Source: Tribonema minus (taxonomy: Eukaryota; Sar; Xanthophyceae; Tribonematales; Tribonemataceae). From it: DNA of 64,000 nt. Made by a program: the position numbers and the translations under genes. Shown here piece by piece: positions 32,323 to 43,334 of this stretch. Every line of letters starts with the position of its first letter. Positions within the stretch are counted from its first letter, which is position 1. Where the stretch lies: assembly GCA_017506865.1 (NCBI GenBank), contig JAFCMP010000457.1, forward strand, positions 124,001-188,000, read 5' to 3'. The notes under the pieces were generated by a model. That model saw only the letters and a program-made list of their open reading frames with translations. It did no database searches and was not told the DNA's origin.

Positions 32323-35300
32323 TCATCGGGCATCGGGGGAAGGGACGACAACTACACCAGGCTGCAACAAGAAGAGGACGCTCTGGGACTTGAGGATACC
32401 AGAGACAGCAGCTACCATTTGGCCACCACAGTGGCCTGTGATGATGTATAGCGGCAGTTTGCATCTCCCGGCATCCTTCTGCCGCTGGTGAAGCTCATGC
32501 CGAATGGCAGCCCGACCCGTGCCTGACAGATGTAGATCCATCTGCAGCACAGAAGACAAAAGCATGGGAAAGCTCAGCTCCGCAGCTGTAAGTTTGGCAA
32601 GCTACAACACCAAGCTGTGCCCAATAATCAAGGACGCAACTTGTGAAGGTGTGGTCGAACTTCGAACTCCGAGAGCGTCGTTGTTGACTCATCACAGCAT
32701 GTAGCTGAGTGATGGTACAACAAAACAAATGGGCAGAGCTGATGCGGCTACAAGGGAGTGAGGAGGGACATGTATATGAAGCAGAAGCAAGTCAAATTGT
32801 GCCCACGTCAACAGGCTGCTGCAGTAGGTAACACCTGTCAATCAGGAAAGCCGGACCAGTGACCACAACAGGTATAGACCGGGGATGTCAAGGTCTCTGG
32901 TACTTAGCGCGGTAAGACAAAACCTATTCAAGTAAACACAAGACATGTGAAGGGACGGGGCATGACTTTCCCACTGCATTCGCATCGCGGTATAGGGCTG
33001 TCTCGTGCTGAGGACTGTTGGTCGTCGTTCTCACATTATGTCATGAAATCCGACGCCGGCATCACTTTCGAATTGTCAGTCAATGCCATTGTGCGCAAGT
33101 TCGAAACCTGCGTTATGCAATGCCTGATTCAGATAGTGAGAGTGTATTGACTACAGGCAAGCGGTTGAGATTGGGAAATTCACACTGATCCACTCAGTCT
33201 GGCAGCTCCGCAATGTCATGAACATGTCCAGTGGTGGATGAAGCTACTCCAGGACCTGTATGTGATTGACCAGGTCTTCAGTATCTGCGAATCAATTGAT
33301 GATCATTACAGTAGCTGCTGCTCATGCATTCAAAATGCAATCCACTCACCACAGTCCCCTTTGCCGGCTTGTTGCCGGAGGCATCTCTGTTGACACTGCT
33401 GCGCCATGGCCTGTACGGCTTGATTGTTCCCGACAGCAGCGCGTCATTGTACAACCGGTCTGCCCTCTTGACATCACCTGCCGTATCTGCAGCATGTATG
33501 ATGCTCTTCCACGTTGGAAGGCTTGGCTGTACACCTGCAGCACGCATCCTGCTGATGACATGCTCTGCTGCGTCCAGGCGCTCCGCCACAATGTACGCCT
33601 TCATGAGGCTGGTCATTTGAGAAAGGTGTCACCAAAGCAGCAGGCAAGCTGTCAAGCATATGGTCACGGGGCAATAAGCTGATATGTCACGCCACAGTTC
33701 AATTCAAGAGTTGAATAATGAAGTGGCAATGGATAGCAACTAATAAAGCGTGGCCGTTTGTATGCATGATGTTAGAGCATCGCAGAGCAACGAGCCATAC
33801 ACGCATGGTCGTGCCGTGGCTGGCTTTGGAGTTGCACGTGTCAACAATTATCTTATGTGAGCTTAGAAAAACCAGTACTGCGTGGCTGTCAGCATCATAA
33901 ATACAACTTTGATACCAGAGCATTGCAAGTCACTAAGTTACCAAGTGCATGTCTCTACAATGGCCAGCCTTGCACGTGTCATCAAGAGAATCTAATGGGC
34001 TCATAGCCACATTGCTCATGAAATTGGCAGAACATAATTTGTCATAGAGAAAAAACACTGCAGCGCACCTGCACGTACATCAAGCAGGTGCGGGTTGTAA
34101 GCAAGCGCTGAAATTCACGCAGTATCGTGAGCAGTTTGAGGCTCTGGGCTTACGGACAGTCAATAATTTATTGACATGCAAGGCATTGCCTGGCACTAAC
34201 CGCTCTTCACTGTAACGGTCCGGGCAACTAATAATTGACACTGCACAGCCTTTAGAACATACACGAACATAGCTGACCTCAGGCTGCCATTACATGGCTT
34301 CACAGCATTTTGATGGCGCAACCAACAAACCGCGACGTTCAACTTGGTAGTGCGTTTGCTGAGTTCCACCATCCAGGAATTGCACCATTAGCTGCACATC
34401 TGAACCCGCCGCATGAAAGTACAATTGTGATAAGGTCTTGTGACGCTGTGCAGTGAGAACTCAGATGCGCCACCACTTTGAATGGTGCTGTGCTGAGTCT
34501 GAGCATCGCTATTGCAGCTGAGCAGTTCTTCTTTAATCAAGCAATGGCAGCACCACGCTGCATCTTCTGTCGGTGCGGTGCAATGGCCGCTGCATTTCAC
34601 TTCTGATATGAGTACCGTTTACAATGCCATTCGTGTGCTGTGCCACATCATGACTTGATTGGTACTCGTGAATATCAGCCTGCACTGGGCAGTGTTTAAC
34701 TTAGCGTATAGAAGTATACGTACTTCTAATACATTTCATACACTGAACGCACCTGTTGAACACAACAACATCCGGCTTGACATTACCAGCTTGGCACATT
34801 TCTGCAAGCACTTTCTCAGACTTCTCCGGCTCCATTGCCGTTGCGTAGCAATTGATCCGTGAAGTGTAGCTCCTGGCATCAGGCTCCAGCTTGGCACATT
34901 TCTGCAAGCACTTTCTCAGACTTCTCCGGCTCCATTGCCGTTGCGTAGCAATTGATCCGTGAAGTGTAGCTCCTGGCATCAGGCTCCAGCTGGAGATCAT
35001 CCGGCTTGACATTACCAGCTTGGCACATTTCTGCAAGCACTTTCTCCGACTTCTCCGGCTCCATTGCCGTTGCGTAGCAGTTGATCCGTGAAGTGTAGCT
35101 CCTGGCATCAGGCTCCAGCTGGAGATCATCATGCATCTCCCTCCAATCTCCTGTACAATGCCGCATCGCCCCGCAGCACTAGCATGGGCCAGCATGGTGT
35201 TCATGTGATTCTATCAGGCTGCTGTCCGCTTATGCACATCTCCCTATACTTCGCCAGCATTGCATCCACCTCGCCTGCCCTTCCGATGGCGTCCAACAGC

Positions 35301-36827
35301 GTATTCCAGCTCTGCAAGTCCGGCACAATCCCCTGCAGTGCACAATGCGCCGGTCACAGCAGTCGCGTGCGTGCAGCAAAGTTGCATTCAGCCTCTTGCA
35401 TGACATTTTCAGATAAACAGCACGAGACATAGCACTCGACCACAAAGGGTAGGCATGTATACATAGGTTTGTGTGTGGTATGCTGGACGTCCCCCGCATG
35501 CGACAATATTCACTTGCTCAACTGTGTGGCACCAACACATTGCGGGTAGTACTGCAGTACGTACGGCGTACTACGCCAAAACATGACGCGTGCGGAAGTG
35601 TTGATGTCCGGAGTTGTCAGCATTCAAGAAATCCAGGCACAGTACCACGCGTTGTCTGAAATGATGTGCAGCCATGATTACAGTAAATGAAGTATGGAAC
35701 GAATCAAAAGATCGCGAAGTATATACACATCTATGCAGTATTGCAAGTCGTCTAGGATGTGCAGTGCCCACGGTTGCAATGCCCTATGCTCACATGACGT
35801 GATGCATGCAAAGTGAGGGCTGTGCTCAACAAGTTGATGCAGACTCATTGTGTGAGCCCTTGTTGAGCCCCTGTCCGGTGCTGCACTGCACTCTCACCGC
35901 ATGAACTCATCACACATGCATTGTCGTGATCACCTGGGTTGCCATCAGCTGAAAGATGGTGGAGCCGCTGCCCGGGTTGCGCTCTCTTGCACACACCTTC
36001 AGTGCAGCACCGAAATGCTGAACATCAGGCGCAAGCCCTTGGTCTTCCATGAGCTGCAACAGCTTCATGGCCATCTTGCTGCCACCTCTGCTGTCGCCAG
36101 CGTGCGTCCTGTCTTCGCTGCGCTCATCACGGACGCAGTGGCCGATAAGGTCAAGGTAGCTTACGCGATTGGGCCTGATGCCCAGTTTTGTCATCTTGCC
36201 GATAAGCTGTAGCGCATCGTCAAGCCGCCCCGCTTTGCCGCATGCTAGCAGCGCGGCACCGCATGCACGTTGAGTCCAACGGGTCCCATCCCGCTCCATT
36301 GCGCGCAACAAACTCAAGGCATTGAAATACCGGTGGATACTTGCGCGTACGGCAAATTCATAATCCTGGGCAGTCAAGGCACTCAAGGCGCGCAACTGCT
36401 TCATGGCAATTGCTGCGTGTCCGTGCTGGTGACTGAGCGCCATGGCCTCAAGCACCGCCTTGACTTCCAAAGCCGTGGGTTCACTGATGGCGTTGAAGAT
36501 GTGAAGAGCATCTTGCCATCGTTTTTGTTTGCCCAAGGCACGAATGTTACTGGCCGGTGAGACTGACGAAGGTGGCTTGCCCCTGCGTGAAGAGTGCTTT
36601 TGTCTCGTTGTGGAATTGCTGGCGATGCCGTGCTGGCGCGAGGCTCGCTGCAGTATGCTTTGTTGCTGACGGTGCCAGTGCGGCGGCTCATGTGCTGCAG
36701 CCCCAGGGTCACTAGCAAAAAATGTTGCTGCTCGTAGCTGCTGCAGGACACCACGAGTGGGTGGTGCACCGCTGCCCAGACATCTGGCTAGGTGGCGATC
36801 AGGGGCTAAGAGCTTCGCTAATAGCAT
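32323..36827 (-). CDS. PPR-SMR protein, multi-exon, frame-disrupted in the middle
   Basis: Pentatricopeptide-repeat protein with a C-terminal SMR domain, a class that binds organelle RNA. The first exon (36827-35934, 298 codons) starts with an arginine-rich, possibly organelle-targeting region and then helical repeats (KAGRLDDALQLIGKM). The next exon starts at 35332 (GIVPDLQSWNTLLDAIGRAG) and ends at 34753 (VKPDVVVFN). A later exon ends at 33350 after MKAYIVAERLDAAEHVISRM and KPYRPW; its start is unresolved. The last exon (32541-32323) is the SMR domain: MDLHLSGTGRAA (DLH motif), LPLYIITGHCGG and PGVVVVPS, then a stop. Splices with checked phases are 35934/35332 and 33350/32541. Between 35210 and 34753 at least three frame changes and a partial triplication occur, so the gene is either decaying or mis-sequenced. 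Exons may be missing between 34753 and 33640. Confidence 0.72.
34790..35147 (-). repeat. Recent partial triplication inside the PPR coding region
   Basis: Three copies of a 100 bp segment start at 34790, 34890 and 35019 on the plus strand. The first two are identical; the third differs at two positions. The spacing between the second and third is 129 bp (43 codons, in frame); between the first and second it is 100 bp, lacking a 29 bp linker and so out of frame. The unit encodes LEPDARSYTSRINCYATAME and its continuation. Confidence 0.9.
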
Positions 36828-37272
36828 CCTTGGTGTGGCACCACCACTTTTTCATCCACACACAAATTTACTTCAAACGAGAAGTATCACTTCAAACGTG
36901 AAGTATCCCAAAGCCTTATACGTCCGGAGGTAGGGGGGCGAGGTGCCCTAGCGCATATGGCAGAAAAGGTGTAAGTTGCACTCAAAGCGGGTCAGAGATA
37001 TCACCTCCAGCTAATGTTCTTACGAGCGTCACCTCTTCAGCCCCCTACTTCAACCTGGCTTCTGGTTGAGCTGCTTTGTTGGCAGTAATGTTGCGCAGTT
37101 GCAGTCAAGGGCAGCATCACTAATCTCTGATTTGAGAGGGCATCTGCACTACACATCCCGTCCCCACACTGGTGGGCTGAGCAGCAGTCCAAGTCAGTCA
37201 GCGCAGGCGCATGCGATCTAGGGCTAGGGCTAGGGCTAGGGCAAGGGGGTGGGCAAGGGTGGCTATGCTCAC
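36828..37272. other. Gap between the PPR start and the ABCG exon
   Basis: No exon continuing the ABCG membrane domain was recognised here, though about 450 bp is too short for the missing C-terminal half in this intron-rich setting. It contains paired acttcaaacg(a/t)gaagtatc blocks at 36871-36905 and a CTAGGG array. Confidence 0.45.
37217..37242. repeat. CTAGGG array
   Basis: Four CTAGGG units, the same variant as in the intron at 19626-20170. Confidence 0.85.
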
Positions 37273-37557
37273 CTCCAAACACGGCAAAGAGGGGGTTGCT
37301 GACACATGCCAGGGACTGTGTGTCCTTGATTGAGGGGCAGAATGGCCGTGAGCCCATGACCGAAGAAGGTCATGGCGGTTGTGTTGAGGAAGAAGAAGAG
37401 CCAGAACCAGAAGAACTTGGCAGCGTCGGCCTCAAAACTGGCCATCCAGGAGAAGATGCTGATGCAGAGGAGCGTGTTGAAGATTAGGTAGGGATCTCGG
37501 CCAATCGGCCAGGAAGTAGCCCAGGATGTACGGCTGCATGTGGTACATGCGCGCCGC
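37273..37557 (-). pseudogene. Exon of a PDR-type ABCG transporter membrane domain, two frame breaks
   Basis: Reads AARMYHMQPYILGYFLADWP, then a shift, then IFNTLLCISIFSWMASFEAD and AAKFFWFWLFFFLNTTAMTF, then a second shift in a CCCC run, then KDTQSLACVSNPLFAVFG before a gtgagc donor. This fits the ABC2-type membrane domain of pleiotropic-drug-resistance ABCG transporters (Y-x-pY helix, extracellular acidic turn, KFFWF helix). Acceptor and donor look intact. Neither the nucleotide-binding domain upstream nor the rest of the membrane domain downstream was found, and the PPR gene starts 446 bp further on, so this may be an orphan exon or gene relic. The two one-base shifts could also be assembly indels. 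Confidence 0.65.
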
Positions 37558-37900
37558 CTATCGCAAGCTTTGAATTCTGCAAGAGAGCCGCAAGTCCGAC
37601 TGAGTCAGTGCGCAGCAGTGAACTATGGTAACAGATGTGCTGCTCCAGATGTGCACACAAGCCAATCGGTCTGAGAAACCATGACAGGTAGAACTTGCAA
37701 ATGAATGATCACGCTGAGCACTGGCACTGATCTGCATGTTGTGCACCACAGAGGCAAGTAGCTAGGCAGTGGATGGTTAACTTCCGCCCTCACGCCGCAG
37801 GCATGAAGACTGCAAGCCCAAAGTATTTGTCAGGGAGTAAGTACTCGGAGGACCCTGAGATGCCATTTGGCGGCGGCGGCGTTTGAGTGGTTGTCGTTGC

Positions 37901-38000
37901 AACGCTTTCAGACTGTCATACGACATGTAGATTCCTTACAGCTAGATGCCAATCATCTGGGCTTTTTCGCGCCCTGAGCGAGAATTAATAAACAGTACTC
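37901..38000 (-). repeat. Dispersed repeat family 2, copy 3
   Basis: On the minus strand it reads ttattaattctcgctcaggg, a gcgaaaaagcccagatga core, ggaatctacatgtcgtatga, then gtctgaaagcg. It is the best match to 28721-28832. Confidence 0.75.
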
Positions 38001-38834
38001 TTACTGCCTTGCGCTGCACTTTGCTAGCCAACTGGATATATCGTGATCATTAGTATCAGAAGTTGGGTGTTGTCCATTGTGTGGAGTTGCATGGCACGTG
38101 TGCCTGCAAGCTTTCAACTTCAACAACAACGTCACTCAGAGGCAGTTGCAACATCTTTCAACTTGATGCCCCTGAAGTCGAGCGATCCTAGTTGTTGCAA
38201 GCAAGCGTCTGCGCAAAATTGCAGTCTGCCTGGGCAAATCATGGTGTGCGTTTGCACTTCGTCACACCATCAGTACCATGCAAGCAGATGCGCAATGCAG
38301 TTGTGCGCCTGTCCTCAGCTCTCAGCAAAACATGTTGACAACAATGACAGTGAAACAAGGGATGGGCGGGTGCGGGTAGCCAAATCACAGCAGCAGTGAA
38401 AACGTCGAGAAAATCGCGCGCGCGCACTTGAATGACAAAACCGACTGCCTTGTTACAACTGTGACAGTGCAACGCACAACATCTTCGCAACGGTATACGC
38501 ACGACCAGCGGTAAATGGGTAAGCCGCTAAACAAAGCATACAGCCACCAATCGCGCGCGATGGCTTGCGCCTCCGCCGTGCTGTGTGCCACACGGGCATC
38601 GCCTCGCGCTATGTACTCACGCGTGTGCGCACCCTATCCTGCGTGCGCGCTGCTGCGAAATATATATTCGGTGTGCAGGCAGTGTGCTGCCGCACTCTTT
38701 CCAAGGCCGCTAGCGCTGGCACTTGTGATTGTGGCGAACCCATCGAACTTCTGTGGCCAGGATCACCAGCCTTGATGCTAGTGGTCAGGCGGTCGTGTTT
38801 CTAAGGCCTGTGCACAGGGCCGTGAGTGAGCTTG

Positions 38835-38867
38835 GGGTTAGGAGCAACCCTAACCCTACTCCTAGCT
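38835..38867. repeat. Telomere-like tract
   Basis: ggggttagg then accctaaccctactcc, with a short inverted arrangement (TTAGG next to CCCTAA). Confidence 0.6.
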
Positions 38868-38897
38868 CAGGACCTCCTCGTCGGCTTGCTGTTGCGG

Positions 38898-41800
38898 TCA
38901 GAACACGGCCTCGTTGTCTGACATGGCCTTTGGTTGCGCCGCCTGAGCGTCCGCCTGAGGCGCGATGCACGCGGCGGCGGCAGCGCAAGCAGAGCAGTGG
39001 GTGAGCGGCGAGCGCATGACCAAATGATTATGGGCATGGCTCACTGATGAACAACTACTTGCCTGATTAGTCTACCGCACGGAGGGGGGCAAGGCGGGCA
39101 AGGCGAAGTAATTGAGAGACGTGAGATGCGCCTCGGCACACATGCACGTGCACACCAGCAGCAAGCTGCCCCTGCAGCTGAATGCTGATGCCGGCGGACC
39201 TCTTCCCCAAAAAAATTGAGATCAATCCTCGTGCAACAAGGACAAAGACGGTGCGAGAGCAGCGCATGGCCCACATGGGCCATGGCAAATACGGCGAACG
39301 ACCACCAGGCAACTTCAACTTGACAAATGAACAGCTGCTGGTGACGCACCTCCTCCTCCACCTCGCGCTTGCGCCGGTACGCAAAGATGAAGCCCATGCA
39401 CGGGCACACCAAGCACACCACGACGGCGACGTAGACGGCCCACATCCACCCCGGCCAGTACACCGTCGTCCCCCCGATCTCGAGGGTGTCGTTGCTGCTG
39501 GTTCCGCCAGTGGTGCCGCCACTGCTGCCGTTGGTGCCGTCCAACCAGACCTGCGCAGAGAGCAAGACGGGCATCACTTAGTGTTTGCAATCTTGGCGGC
39601 GGTGTGGCAACGCGCCGCTCACAGGCAGGGAGTGAGTACCCAGACTCAGAGCTGAATCACCCAGACTCATAATTGCCCAGAACATGTCAGTTGGAGTATC
39701 ACGGCTAGGCCAGTCTGCGGTGGCACGTCACCGCGCCTCATGCACCAACTTCAACAGGCGCCGCGGTGCCGCAGCCTGAAGAAAAGTGTCATAAGGACCA
39801 TGTCAATTACTGCGAGGCGTGCACTTGAACTCACCACGAGGTACCCCAGCGATTCCAGCGTGAGCTGAGAGGGGTCGGGCACGTTGGTCGCACCCGCATC
39901 CGTGAGTCCGGTGCTCATGGAGCGGAAGAACAGCGTCCTGTTGTAGTAGATGCCGTCCACCTGTCGTGTCAAGGCGATCAGAGCACGCAGTGGCAGAGTG
40001 AGCTCCTTCGTGCTGAGCGCTGCGACGCTTGTGCGATTCTTAAGGGGTGCGGGTGGGGTGGGGGGGGGGTACTGACCGCTGCAACGCCAGTATGATTCTG
40101 AATGTTGCGGGGCGGGGGTGGGGCGGGGGGGGGGGCGGTCAGAGAGGTCTTGAAGGAACGCATCCGCTGCTGCTGCCGATAAGTGTCAAGTGTGGCTCAC
40201 GCCCACAGTCTGCCGGCGGCGCACTGGCAGCCGCGGCGGTCAACCCTGGACCCGTCGCCGCCGATGAGCAGGAGCTGCAAGGTGCCGCAGCCGCACACTG
40301 CCCTCCCCGCTCCCCCCCCTACATCTGAGAACTGGCTGTGCCGCTCCGTCGCCTTTTCCGAGCTGCCTCATGCCATCTTCAAGTACTTGAAGTACCTGAC
40401 GTCGCGTCGTCGACTTCAACGCGCCTCGGCCCGCACTGCACACTTGAAGTACGCAAACGCGAGCACCTCGCCAGCCCACACGACCGCAAACCTGACAACA
40501 GGGGCTTCAATGCTCTCGCCTGATGCCAGCGTGGCGCTGTGTCAACTGCCGCCGTTGCGCGAGCAGAGCGCTGATGCGCGCGAGGCGCCTCGTGTTGCAC
40601 AGGCCTCGCCCCCTGTAATCCCAACTGCGCGCGACACTCTTGCCCGAGCGCTGGCACTGCTGCTGAGCGCTGCCAACCATAGCCACTGCGTTCATCACGC
40701 TGACGTGCACGCATCGCCCTGTGTGAGCGGTGTGCAAAGCCACAGCCCCCCCCCCCCCCCCACCCCCACACCCCTCCCAAGTCCAAATGCCCCCCGCCCC
40801 CCCTCCTCCTGTTCCTCGCACCGACCTACGCACTAGCCCCGACCCTAGCCCCGGACCAAGTGACCCCCCCCGCAGGCGCGCTCACCTGCATGACCACAGT
40901 GTCCATCGTGTCACGTCAACGAATCACGTCAACATGTGCACAAGAGGAGCGCATTGGGGTATGTAGGGCATGCACACTCACCTGCGCGCTCGCGATGCCG
41001 CTCGCGCTGTTGACCGCCGTGGCCGTGTTCCACACGCTGATCCGCGCCTGCCACGCCGCGTTGGCAGTGCACACGTCCACCGCGAGCGACGCCTTTACTG
41101 GTACGTCAGCGCTCAGCCCCAGCGCCGAGCGCGCCGCACCCTCGACCATGGCCTCCGTCGCGTCCGGCGCCGTGACGTCCGGTTTCAAGCAGAGGATGAT
41201 CTGAAGGGGGAAGGGGGGGGGGGGAGTTGAGCAACGTCACAAGTGTAGGGGCGTGCGCGTGCGTGTGTGTGTGTGTGTGTGTGTGTGAGGAGGGTTACAA
41301 TTACAAGTTGAAGTTGTGATGACGGGGCACGCTGGGCGCCCTTCGTCGTGCGTTTCCTTGTGCCTGAGCATGCTTGCAAGTCGCGTCACACACTTGACCA
41401 TGCGCCATGGCTAGACTCGCCATATGGGATCATCTACAGCCATGCGTTCAAATGAGGGTGCGGCCGGGGTGCGCAAAATTTCCAAGAGTGCTTGTGACCA
41501 GACAAGATGAGACGGTTTCTATTTGCTCTACTTGCTGCGCACGTAAAGCGTTGTTGTTGGCCAAATGCAGCGCGTGAACCGGGGGGGGGGGGGGGGGGGC
41601 ACTGAATCGACGCTGCAGCAGCATCTTGAACTGCGGCAAGGATGCAGAACAAACTGAATGGCCCCGGCCAAGGAATGGCACAAGGACTGCTGAGCTGCAC
41701 GTATACGCAGCACATACCGCATGAGTACAGTGTGCCATCCTTGCCTGCAGCGGTACTCACAGATGACGGCGGAGCGCAAGTTGATGCGTAAACTCTGTAG

Positions 41801-42665
41801 CGACAGCTGCTACGGCGGCTGAGTTGTTCGCCGCTTGCAGCAGCGGGAGGCAGCCAGTGAAGCCTTGCCACAACAGACCAGGCAGTCACACCGTACTTTC
41901 ACCTGACTTGCAGTGCTATTGAAGGTGGTACAGCAGGAGTGCAGACAGCAGTTGCGGCAGCCGTCGCCAGTCACACGGCCAGGGGGACTATTTATGAGCA
42001 CGGCTAGGCTTGTAGTGTGTTGAAGTTGATGTATCTCTTTAAAAATGCAGAATACCAATTTTTACATCGAAAGAGAATGGAAGGTGAATGCAATCTAACC
42101 GTGCACTGTTGTTTGAAGCTAAGAAACTGACTAGAATGTTCAGAGCAGAACCAAGGACCAGAAGTCACGGACTATTAGTGTCTATTCGTACAGTCGGTGA
42201 GCTTCCTGATACGCAACTTCTGTAACCGGCTATAGGTTTTCATGTCTCCAGCAAAAAAAATGGCGTGTGCAGCAAGAGGCCAGTGGGAAGAGCGCGGGTG
42301 AATTGAGAGCAGGCGTCGCTGTTTGCTGTCACGCGGGCTTCGGGGTACTACGAGTGCACAACGAAAGCTCATGTTCACAATGTCTTCAGAGGCAAAGCTT
42401 TGCATGCAATTGTCAGCACGCGACACACACACAGTCCGAGCAGTGTGCCGACGCTTTTGATCCTGTGCTACTTCTGGCACTGAGTGACATGCTGATGCAG
42501 TGGACGCACCTCTGTTTGTGTTGCAAAAGTGACATCTGCACTCGCAAGCTCCCTCTCATCGCTTTGCGCCGCCCTCACCGCCGCCTGCGCTTCGCCGAAG
42601 GCTGCACCATGCGCACTTCGTAATCCTGCCGCCGCCAGCAGCGCTATGGCCCCTACCCACCTCAT
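38898..42665 (-). CDS. Small type I single-pass membrane protein (paralogue A)
   Basis: Exons 42665-42510, 41200-40982, 39960-39835, 39550-39350 and 38954-38898 (stop TGA) join with all phases 0 into 252 residues. Residues 1-20 are a clear signal peptide (MRWVGAIALLAAAGLRSAHG). The ectodomain contains ALGLSADVPVKASLAVDV and LTLESLGYLVVW, with possible N-glycosylation sites (NGSS, NDTL). A membrane helix lies at about 203-225 (MWAVYVAVVVCLVCPCMGFI), followed by a basic RRKR stop-transfer and a short acidic tail ending NEAVF. No known family was recognised. The adjacent divergent gene at 43335-46901 has the same order of ectodomain blocks, WP(G/A)W before the helix and an acidic juxtamembrane tail, so the two are probably paralogues. 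Surface receptor or adhesion roles are possible but not shown. Confidence 0.72.
40000..40940. other. Intron of paralogue A, low-complexity
   Basis: Because exons 40982 and 39960 join in phase, this roughly 1 kb is treated as intron. It has G- and C-homopolymers (40056-40070, 40741-40760) and a tcaagtacttgaagta palindrome at 40379. Proline- and arginine-rich open frames here reflect composition. Confidence 0.5.
41262..41288. repeat. GT microsatellite
   Basis: About 12 GT dinucleotides in an intron of paralogue A. Confidence 0.9.
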
Positions 42666-43334
42666 CTGCGCCCCCCCCCTGCTCAGCAGCGCCTGCTAGA
42701 CTGAGCTTTGCAGTATTGGGTGCAATCACGAGCTGCGTCGCTCCTTCGCCTTCGCGCTGCCGCCTGCTGCCTAGAGTGGTTACCAAATGCTGCCTGCCAG
42801 TCGCTGCTGCTTTGTACCCGTCGCGACGCGCCAGACACACCGTCTCTTTATACGCTGCTGCCTGCGGCACCACACCTATGTAGTTCAGTAGCTGCTCGCG
42901 AATTGCAATCAAGTTCCAATTGGAGCGAATGGCTTACTCACTCACCTGTCAGCGAGTGGCAAGTCGAGTATTCGCGTTTCCCGAGAACTTTCCCGAGAAC
43001 TAGAAACGCTGGCTTTGTGGAGCCTTGGCAGGAAATGCAGCGGTGGTTGCTCTCGTATATGCTTATACCGCGCTGCAACAGGCACCGCACATAAGGCGAA
43101 CGAGCCCTGCGCTCGATGCCCAGTATACACCACACACGCAAGCGAGACAGAGCGACGATAACCAACGAGCAAGCCGAGGCTTCCACAGAGGCCATAGTCG
43201 ACAGCGGAGCAGCCACCGAGATCACCGAATCAGCCAGACAGCACACCGACACGAGCATTCGAGCAAAGCCCGCACTTCACAGGCGGCTAGGCAGTAGCAT
43301 CAGCACAGCAAAGATAGTGAGCACCCAGGGAACC
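42666..43334. promoter_or_regulatory. Shared region between divergent start codons
   Basis: About 670 bp separate the ATG of paralogue A (minus) from the first supported ATG of paralogue B (plus). No TATA-like box can be assigned with confidence. A further 5' exon of paralogue B could lie here, since B lacks a visible signal peptide. Confidence 0.35.

Larger units (their letters stand above)
37558..38897. other. Region between the ABCG exon and the membrane-protein gene, no gene resolved
   Basis: No conserved exon recognised. Holds dispersed family 2 copy 3 (37901-38000) and a telomere-like tract at 38835-38867. Short open frames here show no recognisable domain. Confidence 0.45.

Noticed and set aside
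37797-37900. Possible additional ABCG exon (minus)
   Set aside because: A plausible donor exists, but the phase does not fit exon 37557 and the residues are not clearly ABCG-like.
41728-41800. Possible extra exon of paralogue A around a gtgagt site
   Set aside because: Including it breaks the phase 0 to phase 0 join of exons 42510 and 41200, which already align with paralogue B.
43116-43334. Upstream extension of paralogue B reading frame
   Set aside because: The frame is open, but the residues show no signal peptide or similarity to paralogue A; the ATG at 43335 was kept, with the caveat of a missing 5' exon.
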